Below, in pieces: positions 1 to 7,483 of a stretch of 64,000 nt of DNA. The notes beneath the pieces were generated by a model. It was not told the origin of the DNA. It saw nothing but the letters and a program-made list of their open reading frames with translations, and did not search any database. Made by a program: the position numbers and the translations under genes. Position 1 is the first letter of the stretch. Every line of letters begins with the position of its first letter. The DNA comes from Halomonas citrativorans (GTDB lineage Bacteria > Pseudomonadota > Gammaproteobacteria > Pseudomonadales > Halomonadaceae), in NCBI RefSeq assembly GCF_900163645.1, contig NZ_FUKM01000057.1, forward strand, positions 124,001-188,000. The letters run 5' to 3'.

Positions 1-1438
1 GGTACTGGCTCAACGTCTTAATATTGCGCCGCGCCAAACTCTGGAAAGTAGCCTCATCGCCCAGACGGCGGGCGACATCGCCGCTATCACGCTCTTCATT
101 ACCCAGTACGGCAAAGTCGATCTCGGCAGCACGCAGCACACTGATAAACGCGCGCAGCGTGCGCTGGTTACGCATGTCAAACACGCCGTCGCCCAGCCAC
201 AGCAACACCTCGGCTTCGCGCTTGTCGGCCATCAGCGGCAGATTGAGGTCCGCCGCCCAGTGCAGGCGCGAGTCAGGCTCGAAGCCGCCGGGGTTGTCGG
301 TCGCAATCAGGTTGTCTAGCACTTCGGCGCCCTTGTTGGGCGTATTGCCGTGCTCCAGGGTCAGAAAGCGACGCATATCGACAATGGCATCAACGTGCTC
401 AATCATCATGGGGCACTCTTCAACGCAGGCGCGGCAGGTCGTGCAGGACCATAACGTTTCGGCATCCACCAGTGCGCTACCCGTGCGGGCAACAATCGGG
501 TCGTGGGGGCTGCCGCCATGCTCGCCGACCGGCTTGCCGGGGTAGGGCGAGCCTGCATAGTGCGCATCGGTGCCGCCAGCCATGCCGACTACCATGTCCT
601 GAATCAGCTTCTTGGGATTGAGCGGCTGACCGGCGGCAAAGGCGGGGCAGACGGCTTCACAGCGCCCACACTGAACGCAGGCATCAAAGCCTAAAAGCTG
701 GTTCCAGGTGAAGTCAGCCGGTACCTCAACGCCGAGCTTTGTATGCTCGTCATCCAGTGCCAGCGGTTTAAGGCCGGTTGAGCGGTGCTCGCCGCCGGCT
801 CGGTTTGAAAAGCGCTCCGGGCGACGATGGAAGGCCAGATGTAGGGCACCTGCAAAGGCGTGCTTCATCGGCCCGCCCCAGGTCATACCGAAGAACATCT
901 CACCCAGCCCCCAGGTGATGACACCGGCCAGTACCAGTGCGGCCAGCCAGCCTGCTCCGCTTTGGAAAACGCCTTCCGGTAAAATGCCGGCGGTGGGTAG
1001 CGTCACCACGAACATACCGATGGAGAATGCCATCAGGCTCTTGGGCAGGCGCATCCAAGGGCCTTTGGAAAGCCGCGATGGCGGCGGGCTGCGTCGCTTG
1101 GCAACCACTAAACTACCCAGGAACATGCTCACCGTGGCGGCCAGCAACACCCAGGCTAAGATAGTGTTATCAAGCCCAAAGCCATGCACCATAATCGCCA
1201 GCAACGCGGCCAGCACAAAGCCACCCGCAGTGGCCACGTGGGTATGAGAGATGAGTTTGTCTCGCTCGACAACGTGGTGTAGATCCACCAGGTAGCGCCT
1301 GGGGACCTGCATCAGGCCGCGGATAATCGGTGCAGGAGAGGGCCGCCCCTGGCGCCACAGACGCACACGGCGCACAGCACCAATGGCGGCCAGTAACAGC
1401 GCAGAAAACAGCAGTATCGGTAGGAGGGTATCAAGCAT
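1..1438 (-). CDS. dgcB: DgcB, iron-sulfur subunit of dimethylglycine demethylase (3' end beyond window)
   Basis: The frame starts at an ATG at 1438 and stays open to the window edge, giving the first 479 residues; the family is about 650 long, so the C-terminus is missing. Several hydrophobic segments in the first 170 residues indicate a membrane-anchored N-terminal domain (DUF3483 type). Two ferredoxin-like cysteine clusters follow, CVQCGRCEAVCP and CTTCRACVEECP, each suited to a 4Fe-4S centre. In Pseudomonas, DgcB works with DgcA to demethylate dimethylglycine to sarcosine, passing electrons toward an ETF. It lies 84 bp downstream of dgcA on the same strand, the order known from the Pseudomonas cluster. 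The identification rests on the cysteine motifs and on this gene order; the etf genes would be expected just outside the window. Confidence 0.88.
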   Translation of the reverse strand, partial: MLDTLLPILLFSALLLAAIGAVRRVRLWRQGRPSPAPIIRGLMQVPRRYLVDLHHVVERDKLISHTHVATAGGFVLAALLAIMVHGFGLDNTILAWVLLAATVSMFLGSLVVAKRRSPPPSRLSKGPWMRLPKSLMAFSIGMFVVTLPTAGILPEGVFQSGAGWLAALVLAGVITWGLGEMFFGMTWGGPMKHAFAGALHLAFHRRPERFSNRAGGEHRSTGLKPLALDDEHTKLGVEVPADFTWNQLLGFDACVQCGRCEAVCPAFAAGQPLNPKKLIQDMVVGMAGGTDAHYAGSPYPGKPVGEHGGSPHDPIVARTGSALVDAETLWSCTTCRACVEECPMMIEHVDAIVDMRRFLTLEHGNTPNKGAEVLDNLIATDNPGGFEPDSRLHWAADLNLPLMADKREAEVLLWLGDGVFDMRNQRTLRAFISVLRAAEIDFAVLGNEERDSGDVARRLGDEATFQSLARRNIKTLSQY

Positions 1439-1472
1439 GGCGTCTCTCCTCTCAGAGACACCGTAAGTACGA

Positions 1473-1502
1473 AATGTCATGAGCCTGATGGCCCATGACA
1501 TT
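1473..1502 (-). promoter_or_regulatory. Intra-operon hairpin between dgcA and dgcB
   Basis: The arms AATGTCATG (1473-1481) and CATGACATT (1494-1502) are perfect inverted repeats. They are extended inward by GCC/GGC after one A/C mismatch, around a TGAT loop. No U-tract follows on the minus strand, so it does not look like a simple terminator. A role in mRNA processing, stability or partial attenuation between dgcA and dgcB is inference. Confidence 0.55.
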
Positions 1503-1522
1503 CAGCTTACAGCGTTAGTGTG

Positions 1523-3595
1523 TCAGAAGTCTTTGCACAACCGCAGCGCATCGTAGATGGCCGCATGCGTGTTGCGTGGCGCGGTGCAGTCACCCAGACG
1601 GAACAGCACGAAGCCATCGCCGCTTTCAGACAGGCAGGGCTGAGGCTTGATCGCGTAGAGCGCTTCGATATCGGTCTGGCCCTTGTTACGCGACTGCTCC
1701 TTGAGGCTGTAATAGAGGGCTTCATCCGGGCGCACGCCGTTTTCCACCACCACCTGATCCACCACCCGCTCTTCCAGCGCGCCGGTGTACTCGTTTTCAA
1801 GCACCGCCACCAGTGAGTCGCCTTCGCGATATACCTTATGCAGGGCGAGATCCGAGGTCATGATGACCTCTTTCTCATAAAGGCTGCGGTAGTAGGTGGG
1901 GAAGGTCGTGCCACCTACTGCGGCCCCTGGCTTGATATCGTCGGTAACGATCTCAACTTTTGATCCCTTGTCGGCCAAGTAATCAGCAGCCGATACACCG
2001 GAAAATTCGCAGATAGTGTCGTAGACCAGTACGTTCTTGCCCGGCGCTACGCTGCCGCTAAGAATGTCCCAAGTGCTGACCACCAAACTCTTGCCCAGGT
2101 CGCTGTCGTAGCCCCACTCCGGTACCTGGGAGAGGAACGGCTGCCCGCCGGTGGCCACAATCACTATATCCGGGCGCAGATCAGCAATGGTCGCTTCGTC
2201 GGCACGGGTATTCAGGCGCAGGTCGATCTCAAGGCGTGCCAGCTCCAACTGGTACCAGCGAGTGATGCCAGCAATCTGATCGCGCTGGGGGGCTTTCGAG
2301 GCCAGGGTGATCTGACCACCGATCTGATCCTGGGCTTCAAACAGGGTGACATCATGACCGCGCTTGGCGCATACGTGTGCCGCTTCCATGCCCGCCGGGC
2401 CACCGCCCACGATGACTACCTTGCGTTTGGGGCCTTCGCTCTTCTCGACGATATGCGGCAAGCCCATATATTCGCGCGAGGTTGCGGCGTTCTGAATGCA
2501 CAGCACGTCCAAGCCCTGGTACTGGCGGTCGATGCAGTAGTTGGCGCCCACGCACTGCTTGATCTGGTCGATCTGGCCCATCTTAATTTTGGCAATGATA
2601 TGAGGGTCGGCAATGTGGGCGCGGGTCATACCCACTAGATCCACGTAGCCGCCTTCCAAAATACGTTGGGCCTGGTTGGGGTCCTTGATATTCTGGGCGT
2701 GGATAACCGGCACATTGACCACTTCCTTGATGCCCGAGGCCAAGTGCAGGAAGGGCTCGGGCGGAAACGACATGTTCGGAATGACGTTGGCCAAGGTATT
2801 GTGGGTATCGCAGCCTGAGCCTATCACACCGAAATAATCGACCATGCCGGTGGCATCGTAATAGGCAGCGATCTGCTTCATGTCCTCATGGGTCAGGCCG
2901 TCCGGGTGGAACTCATCACCGGTGATACGCATGCCGACCACGAAGTCGTCGCCCACTTCAGCACGCACTGCCTTGAGCACTTCCATGCCAAAGCGCATGC
3001 GATTTTCAAAGCTGCCGCCCCACTCATCGGTACGCTTGTTGACCCGTGGGCTCCAGAATTGGTCGATCAAATGCTGGTGCACCGCAGATAGCTCCACGCC
3101 ATCCAGCCCGCCCTCCTTCGCCCGGCGTGCCGCTTGGGTGAAGTCATAAATGATGCGGTGAATCTCTTCAACTTCGATGGTTTTACAGGTCGAGCGATGG
3201 ACGGGCTCGCGGATGCCCGACGGTGATACCAGCGTTGACCAGTCGTAGCCGTCCCAACGTGAACGACGGCCCATGTGGGTAATCTGAATCATGATCTTGC
3301 CACCGTGCTTGTGCACGGCGTCCGCCAGATTCTGAAAGTGCGGGATGATGCGGTCGGTGGAGAGGTTGACCGAGCTCCACCATGCCTGGGGGCTGTCGAT
3401 AGAAACAATCGACGAGCCGCCGCAGATGCACAGGCCACAGCCGCCCTTGGCTTTCTCTTCGTAGTATTTGACGTAACGCTCGGTGGTCATGCCGCCGTCG
3501 GTAGCGTAGACCTCGGCGTGGGCCGTACTGACCACACGGTTACGAATGGTTTGGCTGCCGATCTGGATTGGTTTGAACAGTGCCTCAAATGCCAT
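1523..3595 (-). CDS. dgcA: DgcA, dimethylglycine demethylase flavoprotein subunit (OYE/trimethylamine dehydrogenase family)
   Basis: 690 residues. An N-terminal Old-Yellow-Enzyme-type TIM barrel (about 1-345, with HMGRRSRWDG and the HQHLIDQFWSPRVNKRTDEWGG stretch) binds FMN. A cysteine cluster follows (C348, C354, C366), then an FAD/NAD-type domain starting VVIVGGGPAGMEAA near 393. This is the layout of trimethylamine dehydrogenase. With DgcB it converts dimethylglycine to sarcosine in glycine betaine catabolism. It sits between the DUF5943 gene (11 bp upstream) and dgcB, as in Pseudomonas aeruginosa. The cluster reads CVGANYC, with Ala351 where trimethylamine dehydrogenase has a fourth cysteine. 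I believe this is typical of the DgcA branch. Length and both domains are complete. Confidence 0.93.
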   Translation of the reverse strand: MAFEALFKPIQIGSQTIRNRVVSTAHAEVYATDGGMTTERYVKYYEEKAKGGCGLCICGGSSIVSIDSPQAWWSSVNLSTDRIIPHFQNLADAVHKHGGKIMIQITHMGRRSRWDGYDWSTLVSPSGIREPVHRSTCKTIEVEEIHRIIYDFTQAARRAKEGGLDGVELSAVHQHLIDQFWSPRVNKRTDEWGGSFENRMRFGMEVLKAVRAEVGDDFVVGMRITGDEFHPDGLTHEDMKQIAAYYDATGMVDYFGVIGSGCDTHNTLANVIPNMSFPPEPFLHLASGIKEVVNVPVIHAQNIKDPNQAQRILEGGYVDLVGMTRAHIADPHIIAKIKMGQIDQIKQCVGANYCIDRQYQGLDVLCIQNAATSREYMGLPHIVEKSEGPKRKVVIVGGGPAGMEAAHVCAKRGHDVTLFEAQDQIGGQITLASKAPQRDQIAGITRWYQLELARLEIDLRLNTRADEATIADLRPDIVIVATGGQPFLSQVPEWGYDSDLGKSLVVSTWDILSGSVAPGKNVLVYDTICEFSGVSAADYLADKGSKVEIVTDDIKPGAAVGGTTFPTYYRSLYEKEVIMTSDLALHKVYREGDSLVAVLENEYTGALEERVVDQVVVENGVRPDEALYYSLKEQSRNKGQTDIEALYAIKPQPCLSESGDGFVLFRLGDCTAPRNTHAAIYDALRLCKDF

Positions 3596-3606
3596 GGCGA
3601 CGCTCC

Positions 3607-4140
3607 TCAGTTCTTGGGCGTGACAACAAACAGGCCGTACTCACAGCCCTTTTCGGCGCCGCTTTGGGTCTGTTCGGCAACCGTACGCAGCGAGCTTCCA
3701 CGCGCACTCATAATCTGGTCCATGGCACCGGCAAACCAGCCGGTGAACATGTACTCGATTTTGCGGTCCACCTTGCCCATCTGATACACGAAGGCGCTGT
3801 GTTCAAGGCGTACGCGGGCCGTGCCAGCATCCAGGTCAATCTCTTCGGTCACGAAGATGCCCCAGCCGCGCTGCGAAAGGCGTTTCATGTAGTGCTCGAA
3901 CACGTCCACGCCTTCCATACCGTGGAGTTCGGCCTCTTTTTCACACCAGTGCCAAGCGCTTTTATAGCCCGCGTGGTAGAGGATGTCGGCGTATTTTTCA
4001 GCACCCAGGGCCTCTTCAATGGCGACGTGGTTGTTGACGAAGAAGTGGCGCGGGACATACAGCATCGGCAGCGCGTCGGTTGTCCAGATACCGGTTTCGC
4101 TGTCGACGTCAATCGGGAGTTCGGGGGCGGTTTTGGTCAC
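3607..4140 (-). CDS. DUF5943 protein of the dimethylglycine demethylase operon
   Basis: 177 residues, no signal peptide or membrane segment. It matches the small protein that lies between the dipeptidase-like gene and dgcA in Pseudomonas clusters, classed as DUF5943 and possibly distantly related to V4R-type sensor folds. Its biochemical role is not known to me; conservation within the operon suggests it helps assembly, activity or sensing in dimethylglycine demethylation. It is separated from dgcA by 11 bp and from the upstream dipeptidase-like gene by 96 bp, so co-transcription is likely. W64, H65 and C66 (WHWCEKE) form a noticeable polar cluster. Confidence 0.8.
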   Translation of the reverse strand: MTKTAPELPIDVDSETGIWTTDALPMLYVPRHFFVNNHVAIEEALGAEKYADILYHAGYKSAWHWCEKEAELHGMEGVDVFEHYMKRLSQRGWGIFVTEEIDLDAGTARVRLEHSAFVYQMGKVDRKIEYMFTGWFAGAMDQIMSARGSSLRTVAEQTQSGAEKGCEYGLFVVTPKN

Positions 4141-4236
4141 GGTTGTATTCCTTGCACTTATATTTATTCAAAAGACATTGAGTTATTCAACGGCTTCCAG
4201 AGTCTCGTCGAACGGCAGTACAGGCTGTGCATGTAC

Positions 4237-5214
4237 TTATTCGCCCCACACATCCTTCAAGGTTCTAACCCAGTTCTCGCCCATGATTTTTCTGGCCTGA
4301 GATTCGCTCAGGCCGCGCTTGAGAAGCGCCTCTGTCAGGTTGGGGAATTCGCCGATAGTACGGATACCTTCGGGATTAATGATCTTGCCGAAACTGGTCA
4401 GGCGGCGGGCGTAGCCCTTGTCGTGGGTCAGCCACTCAAAGAAGTTCTGGTCATGGCCTTGGGTGAAGTCGGTGCCGATACCGATGGCATCTTCACCCAC
4501 GATGTTCATGATGTACTCAATCGCTTCGCAGTAGTCGTCGATGGTCGAATCAACGCCCTTCTTGAGGAACGGGGTGAACATGGTGACGCCGACAAAGCCG
4601 CCATGGTCGGCGATGAACTTGAGCTCAGCATCCGACTTGTTGCGCGGGTGCTCCTTGAGTCCGGAAGGCAGGCAGTGCGAGTAGCACACCGGCTTTTTGG
4701 ATTCGAGAATGACTTCTTCAGAGGTCTTGGCGCCTACGTGGGAAAGGTCGCACAGCATACCCACACGGTTCATTTCGGCAACGATCTCGCGGCCAAAGCC
4801 GGACAGTCCGCCGTCACGCTCGTAGCAACCGGTGCCGACCAGGTTCTGGGTGTTGTAGCACATCTGCACGATGCCCACGCCGAGCTGTTTGAAGATCTCG
4901 ACATAACCGATCTGGTCTTCAAAGGCATGGGCATTCTGGAAGCCGAAAATGATCCCGGTCTTGCCTTCTTCCTTGGCGCGCATGATGTCAGCGGTGGTAC
5001 GCACCGGGCGAACCAGGTCGCTGCACTCCTCCATCAGTTTGTTGGAGGCGACAATATTGTCCACCGTTGCCTTGAATCCCTCCCAAACCGAGACGGTGCA
5101 GTTGGCTGCCGTCAGGCCGCCACGGCGCATGTCTTCCAGCAGTTCGCGATTCCATTTTGCAATGATCAGGCCGTCAATGACGATGGCGTCCTGGTGTAAT
5201 TCGGCAGGGTTCAT
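4237..5214 (-). CDS. M19 (renal) dipeptidase-like protein, probably with an altered metal site
   Basis: 325 residues with the membrane dipeptidase (peptidase M19) TIM-barrel fold: LCDLSHVG (H159), the SH at 179-180 and GIGTDF (D249) match the C-terminal half of the site. The N-terminal zinc motif HxD is absent: the position reads IDGLIIAKWN (11-20). The bridging glutamate region reads FGFQNAH, with Gln93 in place of Glu. Ordinary dipeptidase activity is therefore doubtful. It is the first gene of the dgc operon, 196 bp downstream of gbdR and separated from it by gbdR's terminator. Homologues occupy the same place in Pseudomonas dimethylglycine clusters, so a specialised role in betaine catabolism is likely but undefined. 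Confidence 0.82.
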   Translation of the reverse strand: MNPAELHQDAIVIDGLIIAKWNRELLEDMRRGGLTAANCTVSVWEGFKATVDNIVASNKLMEECSDLVRPVRTTADIMRAKEEGKTGIIFGFQNAHAFEDQIGYVEIFKQLGVGIVQMCYNTQNLVGTGCYERDGGLSGFGREIVAEMNRVGMLCDLSHVGAKTSEEVILESKKPVCYSHCLPSGLKEHPRNKSDAELKFIADHGGFVGVTMFTPFLKKGVDSTIDDYCEAIEYIMNIVGEDAIGIGTDFTQGHDQNFFEWLTHDKGYARRLTSFGKIINPEGIRTIGEFPNLTEALLKRGLSESQARKIMGENWVRTLKDVWGE

Positions 5215-5360
5215 AACGTGGCTCCTGAATTGTTTATGTAGGGAGCATAGCGTTGAGGTGGTGTCTATCTGCGCTTGGAAACGACGATGGAAATTCCAAA
5301 AGCGTCATCATGAGAAATGCAGGTGCAGGAAGCCTGGTGAATAAGCAGAAAACACGGTAC

Positions 5361-5388
5361 AAAAAAAGAGCCGCCTTGCGGCAGCTCT
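5361..5388 (-). terminator. Intrinsic terminator of gbdR
   Basis: Read on the minus strand, AGAGC and GCTCT arms with an inner GCC/GGC (one mismatch) enclose a short loop (5367-5388), followed by a run of seven T (5367-5361). It lies 23 bp beyond the gbdR stop and separates gbdR from the downstream dipeptidase-dgcAB operon, which must have its own promoter in 5215-5360. Confidence 0.8.
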
Positions 5389-5410
5389 AGTTCAGCGGTG
5401 GCACATCCGT

Positions 5411-6547
5411 TCAGCCAAGAGGAACGCTGGCAAAGGTGGGTTCGCCCTGGGCATAGGCCAAGGCCAGCAGTGCGCTTGATGCCGGCTCGTTGCTGACAGG
5501 TTCTACCCCCCAGCGCTTCAGCAGCGGAGGGTTTTTTTCCGGCGTTTTTTGGCGTGAATGGATGCCCAAGCGCTCATCGCGCGGCGGAATACCAAAACAT
5601 TCCCGATAGCACTTGGAAAAATGCGGGGTAGAAACAAAGCCGCATACCGAGGCAATCTCAATGATTGAGAGAGGCGTTTGCTTGAGCAATTGGCGCGCCC
5701 TGACCAGGCGCAGCTTTAGGTAGTACCTGGAGGGCGAGCAGTGCAAGTAACGTTGGAACAGCCGCTCCAGCTGGCGGCGGGAAACATCGACATAGTTTGC
5801 CAGCTCATCAAGCTCAAGCGGCTCTTCAAGGTTGGATTCCATCAACGCGACGATTTCCAGCAGCTTGGGCTGCGTCGTACCCAGCACGTGTTTTAACGGC
5901 ACGCGCTGCTGATCCTGCTCGTTGCGCATACGCTCATAGACGAACATTTCGGAAATACCTGCGGAAAGCTCCTTGCCGTGATCGTGAGCGATCAGGTTGA
6001 GCATCATATCCAGCGGCGCCGTTCCGCCCGAGGCAGTGAAACGGTCACGGTCAATGGAAAACAGCCGCGTCGTCAGGGCGATTTTCGGAAACGCCTCTTG
6101 AATGGAGGCCAGGCACTCCCAGTGAATGCTGATTTCATAATGGTCCAGCAAGCCCGCTTGGCCCAACGCCCAGCTACCGGTACAGATAGCACCCAAGCGT
6201 CGCAGTTGGCGCGACTGAGCCTGTAGCCATTGAATATGCTCGCGGCTAACGCTGTGCTGAGGAGCGACCCCGCCACATACGACCACCCAGTCAAGTGAGA
6301 GCGGTGCGTGGATAGAGGCGTCCGGCGTCACATTAAGGCCGTCGCTGGCGCGCACCGGTGCACCGTCCTGAGTCAAGGTATACCAGCGGTAAAGCTCTCG
6401 CCCCGCCAGCTGGTTTGCCATGCGCAGTGGTTCAATCGCTGACGCCAGCGAAATGAGGGTGAAGTTGTCCAGCAGCAGAAAGCCGAGCGTTTGCGGTATG
6501 TGCGAGTGACCTACTGGCATGGTTTTTTTGGATTGATCGGTGGTCAT
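5411..6547 (-). CDS. gbdR: GbdR-like AraC/GlxA-family regulator of betaine and dimethylglycine catabolism
   Basis: 378 residues from the ATG at 6547. I prefer this start over the GTG at 6565 because AGAGGT sits 7 nt upstream of the ATG. The N-terminal half is a DJ-1/PfpI-like domain (GFLLLDNFTLISLASAIEP; GAICTGSWALGQAGLLD with the nucleophile-elbow cysteine). The C-terminal half is a double AraC helix-turn-helix (ELANYVDVSRRQLERLFQ and IIEIASVCGFVSTPHFSKCYR). This is the architecture of GbdR, which activates dgcAB and betaine genes in response to glycine betaine or dimethylglycine in Pseudomonas. It lies directly upstream of the dgc operon on the same strand. The symbol rests on architecture and context; related regulators such as CdhR or SouR share the fold. 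Confidence 0.82.
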   Translation of the reverse strand: MTTDQSKKTMPVGHSHIPQTLGFLLLDNFTLISLASAIEPLRMANQLAGRELYRWYTLTQDGAPVRASDGLNVTPDASIHAPLSLDWVVVCGGVAPQHSVSREHIQWLQAQSRQLRRLGAICTGSWALGQAGLLDHYEISIHWECLASIQEAFPKIALTTRLFSIDRDRFTASGGTAPLDMMLNLIAHDHGKELSAGISEMFVYERMRNEQDQQRVPLKHVLGTTQPKLLEIVALMESNLEEPLELDELANYVDVSRRQLERLFQRYLHCSPSRYYLKLRLVRARQLLKQTPLSIIEIASVCGFVSTPHFSKCYRECFGIPPRDERLGIHSRQKTPEKNPPLLKRWGVEPVSNEPASSALLALAYAQGEPTFASVPLG

Positions 6548-6890
6548 GGTCTTTACCTCTATCACCTAACATCATTGATTTTCTTTTTATTATCGTTCTA
6601 TGTCGCTGGTGTCTTGTTTTGAGCCCCTGCGTTAGATACGTGCTGCTTGCCTGCATATTGGCACGAATGACTCTTATACTGACAAAGCAATCTGAAAAGT
6701 AACTCAATGGGTGTCGCAAATAGAACGCTTGAGGTCGCTTTGAAAGTGGTAAATACCGATGCTAAGCGGGTGTCAGTGATTAGCGAAACGGTTTTTCAAC
6801 ACTCAGTGTCGTTTTAATAAGTCATTGAACCCAAAGGCTTTGCACACAAAACGCTATAAGCTCATAATCTGAATGCGTAAGGAGGCATCA
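6548..6890 (+). promoter_or_regulatory. Divergent gbdR/mscL intergenic region with a candidate mscL promoter
   Basis: 343 bp without a credible gene between the divergent gbdR and mscL starts. A plausible sigma70 promoter for mscL is TTGCAC (6840-6845), a 17-nt spacer and CATAAT (6863-6868). The ribosome-binding site AAGGAGG follows at 6879-6885. The gbdR side is AT-rich; I see no clear operator there. Confidence 0.4.
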
Positions 6891-7406
6891 ATGGCCAGGT
6901 TTTTCAAGGAGTTCCGCGAGTTTGCCGTTAAAGGCAATGTGGTAGATATGGCGGTGGGCATCATTATCGGCGGTGCGTTTACACTGATTGTGCAAAGCCT
7001 GGTAAGGGATGTCATGAATCCGGTGATCGGCCTGTTGGTCGGCGGTATCGATTTCTCTAACCTGTTTGTCGTGCTCCGAGAAGGAGCAACGTCAGCATCG
7101 TACCCCACACTTGCGGCGGCTCAGGCAGACGGTGCGGTGACGCTCAATCTTGGTCTGTTTATCAATGCGGTCGTCAGTTTTACGATTGTTGCCTTTGTGG
7201 TCTTCATGCTGGTGAGAACCATCAACCGCTTAAAGCGCGAAGAGGTGGAGGCGCCCAAAAGCCCGGTCGAAAAGCCCTGCCCGTATTGCTTTATGACGGT
7301 ACCTATCAAGGCGACCCGCTGCGGACACTGTACGTCAGAGCTGGCTGTGCCCACGCAAGCTGAAGAGCAGTCTCTAAAGGCGGCAACGTCTCCACCGCAG
7401 GCGTGA
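6891..7406 (+). CDS. mscL: Large-conductance mechanosensitive channel MscL with C-terminal zinc ribbon
   Basis: 171 residues from the ATG at 6891, chosen because AAGGAGG lies 5 nt upstream; an in-frame ATG at 6873 has no such site. The first 115 residues are a standard Msc[29 protein letters not shown]1, periplasmic loop, TM2 ([18 protein letters not shown]) and the KREE stretch. Pentamers open under membrane tension to release solutes on hypo-osmotic shock. Instead of the usual C-terminal helical bundle it continues into PCPYC...RCGHC (about 130-151), two CxxC knuckles of a zinc-ribbon type. It is a single-gene unit closed by a strong terminator. In this halophile setting it complements the osmolyte uptake genes. 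Confidence 0.95.
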   Translation: MARFFKEFREFAVKGNVVDMAVGIIIGGAFTLIVQSLVRDVMNPVIGLLVGGIDFSNLFVVLREGATSASYPTLAAAQADGAVTLNLGLFINAVVSFTIVAFVVFMLVRTINRLKREEVEAPKSPVEKPCPYCFMTVPIKATRCGHCTSELAVPTQAEEQSLKAATSPPQA

Positions 7407-7440
7407 CGGCAAACGCTATTCAGGACGGGTCAACGGCATA

Positions 7441-7472
7441 AAAAAGGGGCGCCTCGCAGGGCGCCCCTTTTT
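7441..7472. terminator. Bidirectional intrinsic terminator between mscL and hemY
   Basis: A 13-bp perfect stem, AAAAAGGGGCGCC (7441-7453) and its complement (7460-7472), has a six-base loop and A/T flanks on both sides. It can end mscL on the plus strand and hemY on the minus strand. Confidence 0.92.
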
Positions 7473-7483
7473 CGTAGCGTACC

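Noticed and set aside
3580-5199. Long open frame of 539 codons on the plus strand
   Set aside because: It runs antisense to the dipeptidase-like and DUF5943 genes and the start of dgcA, which have clear families and conserved order. Its translation has low-complexity, non-domain character. It is a codon-usage shadow in GC-rich DNA.
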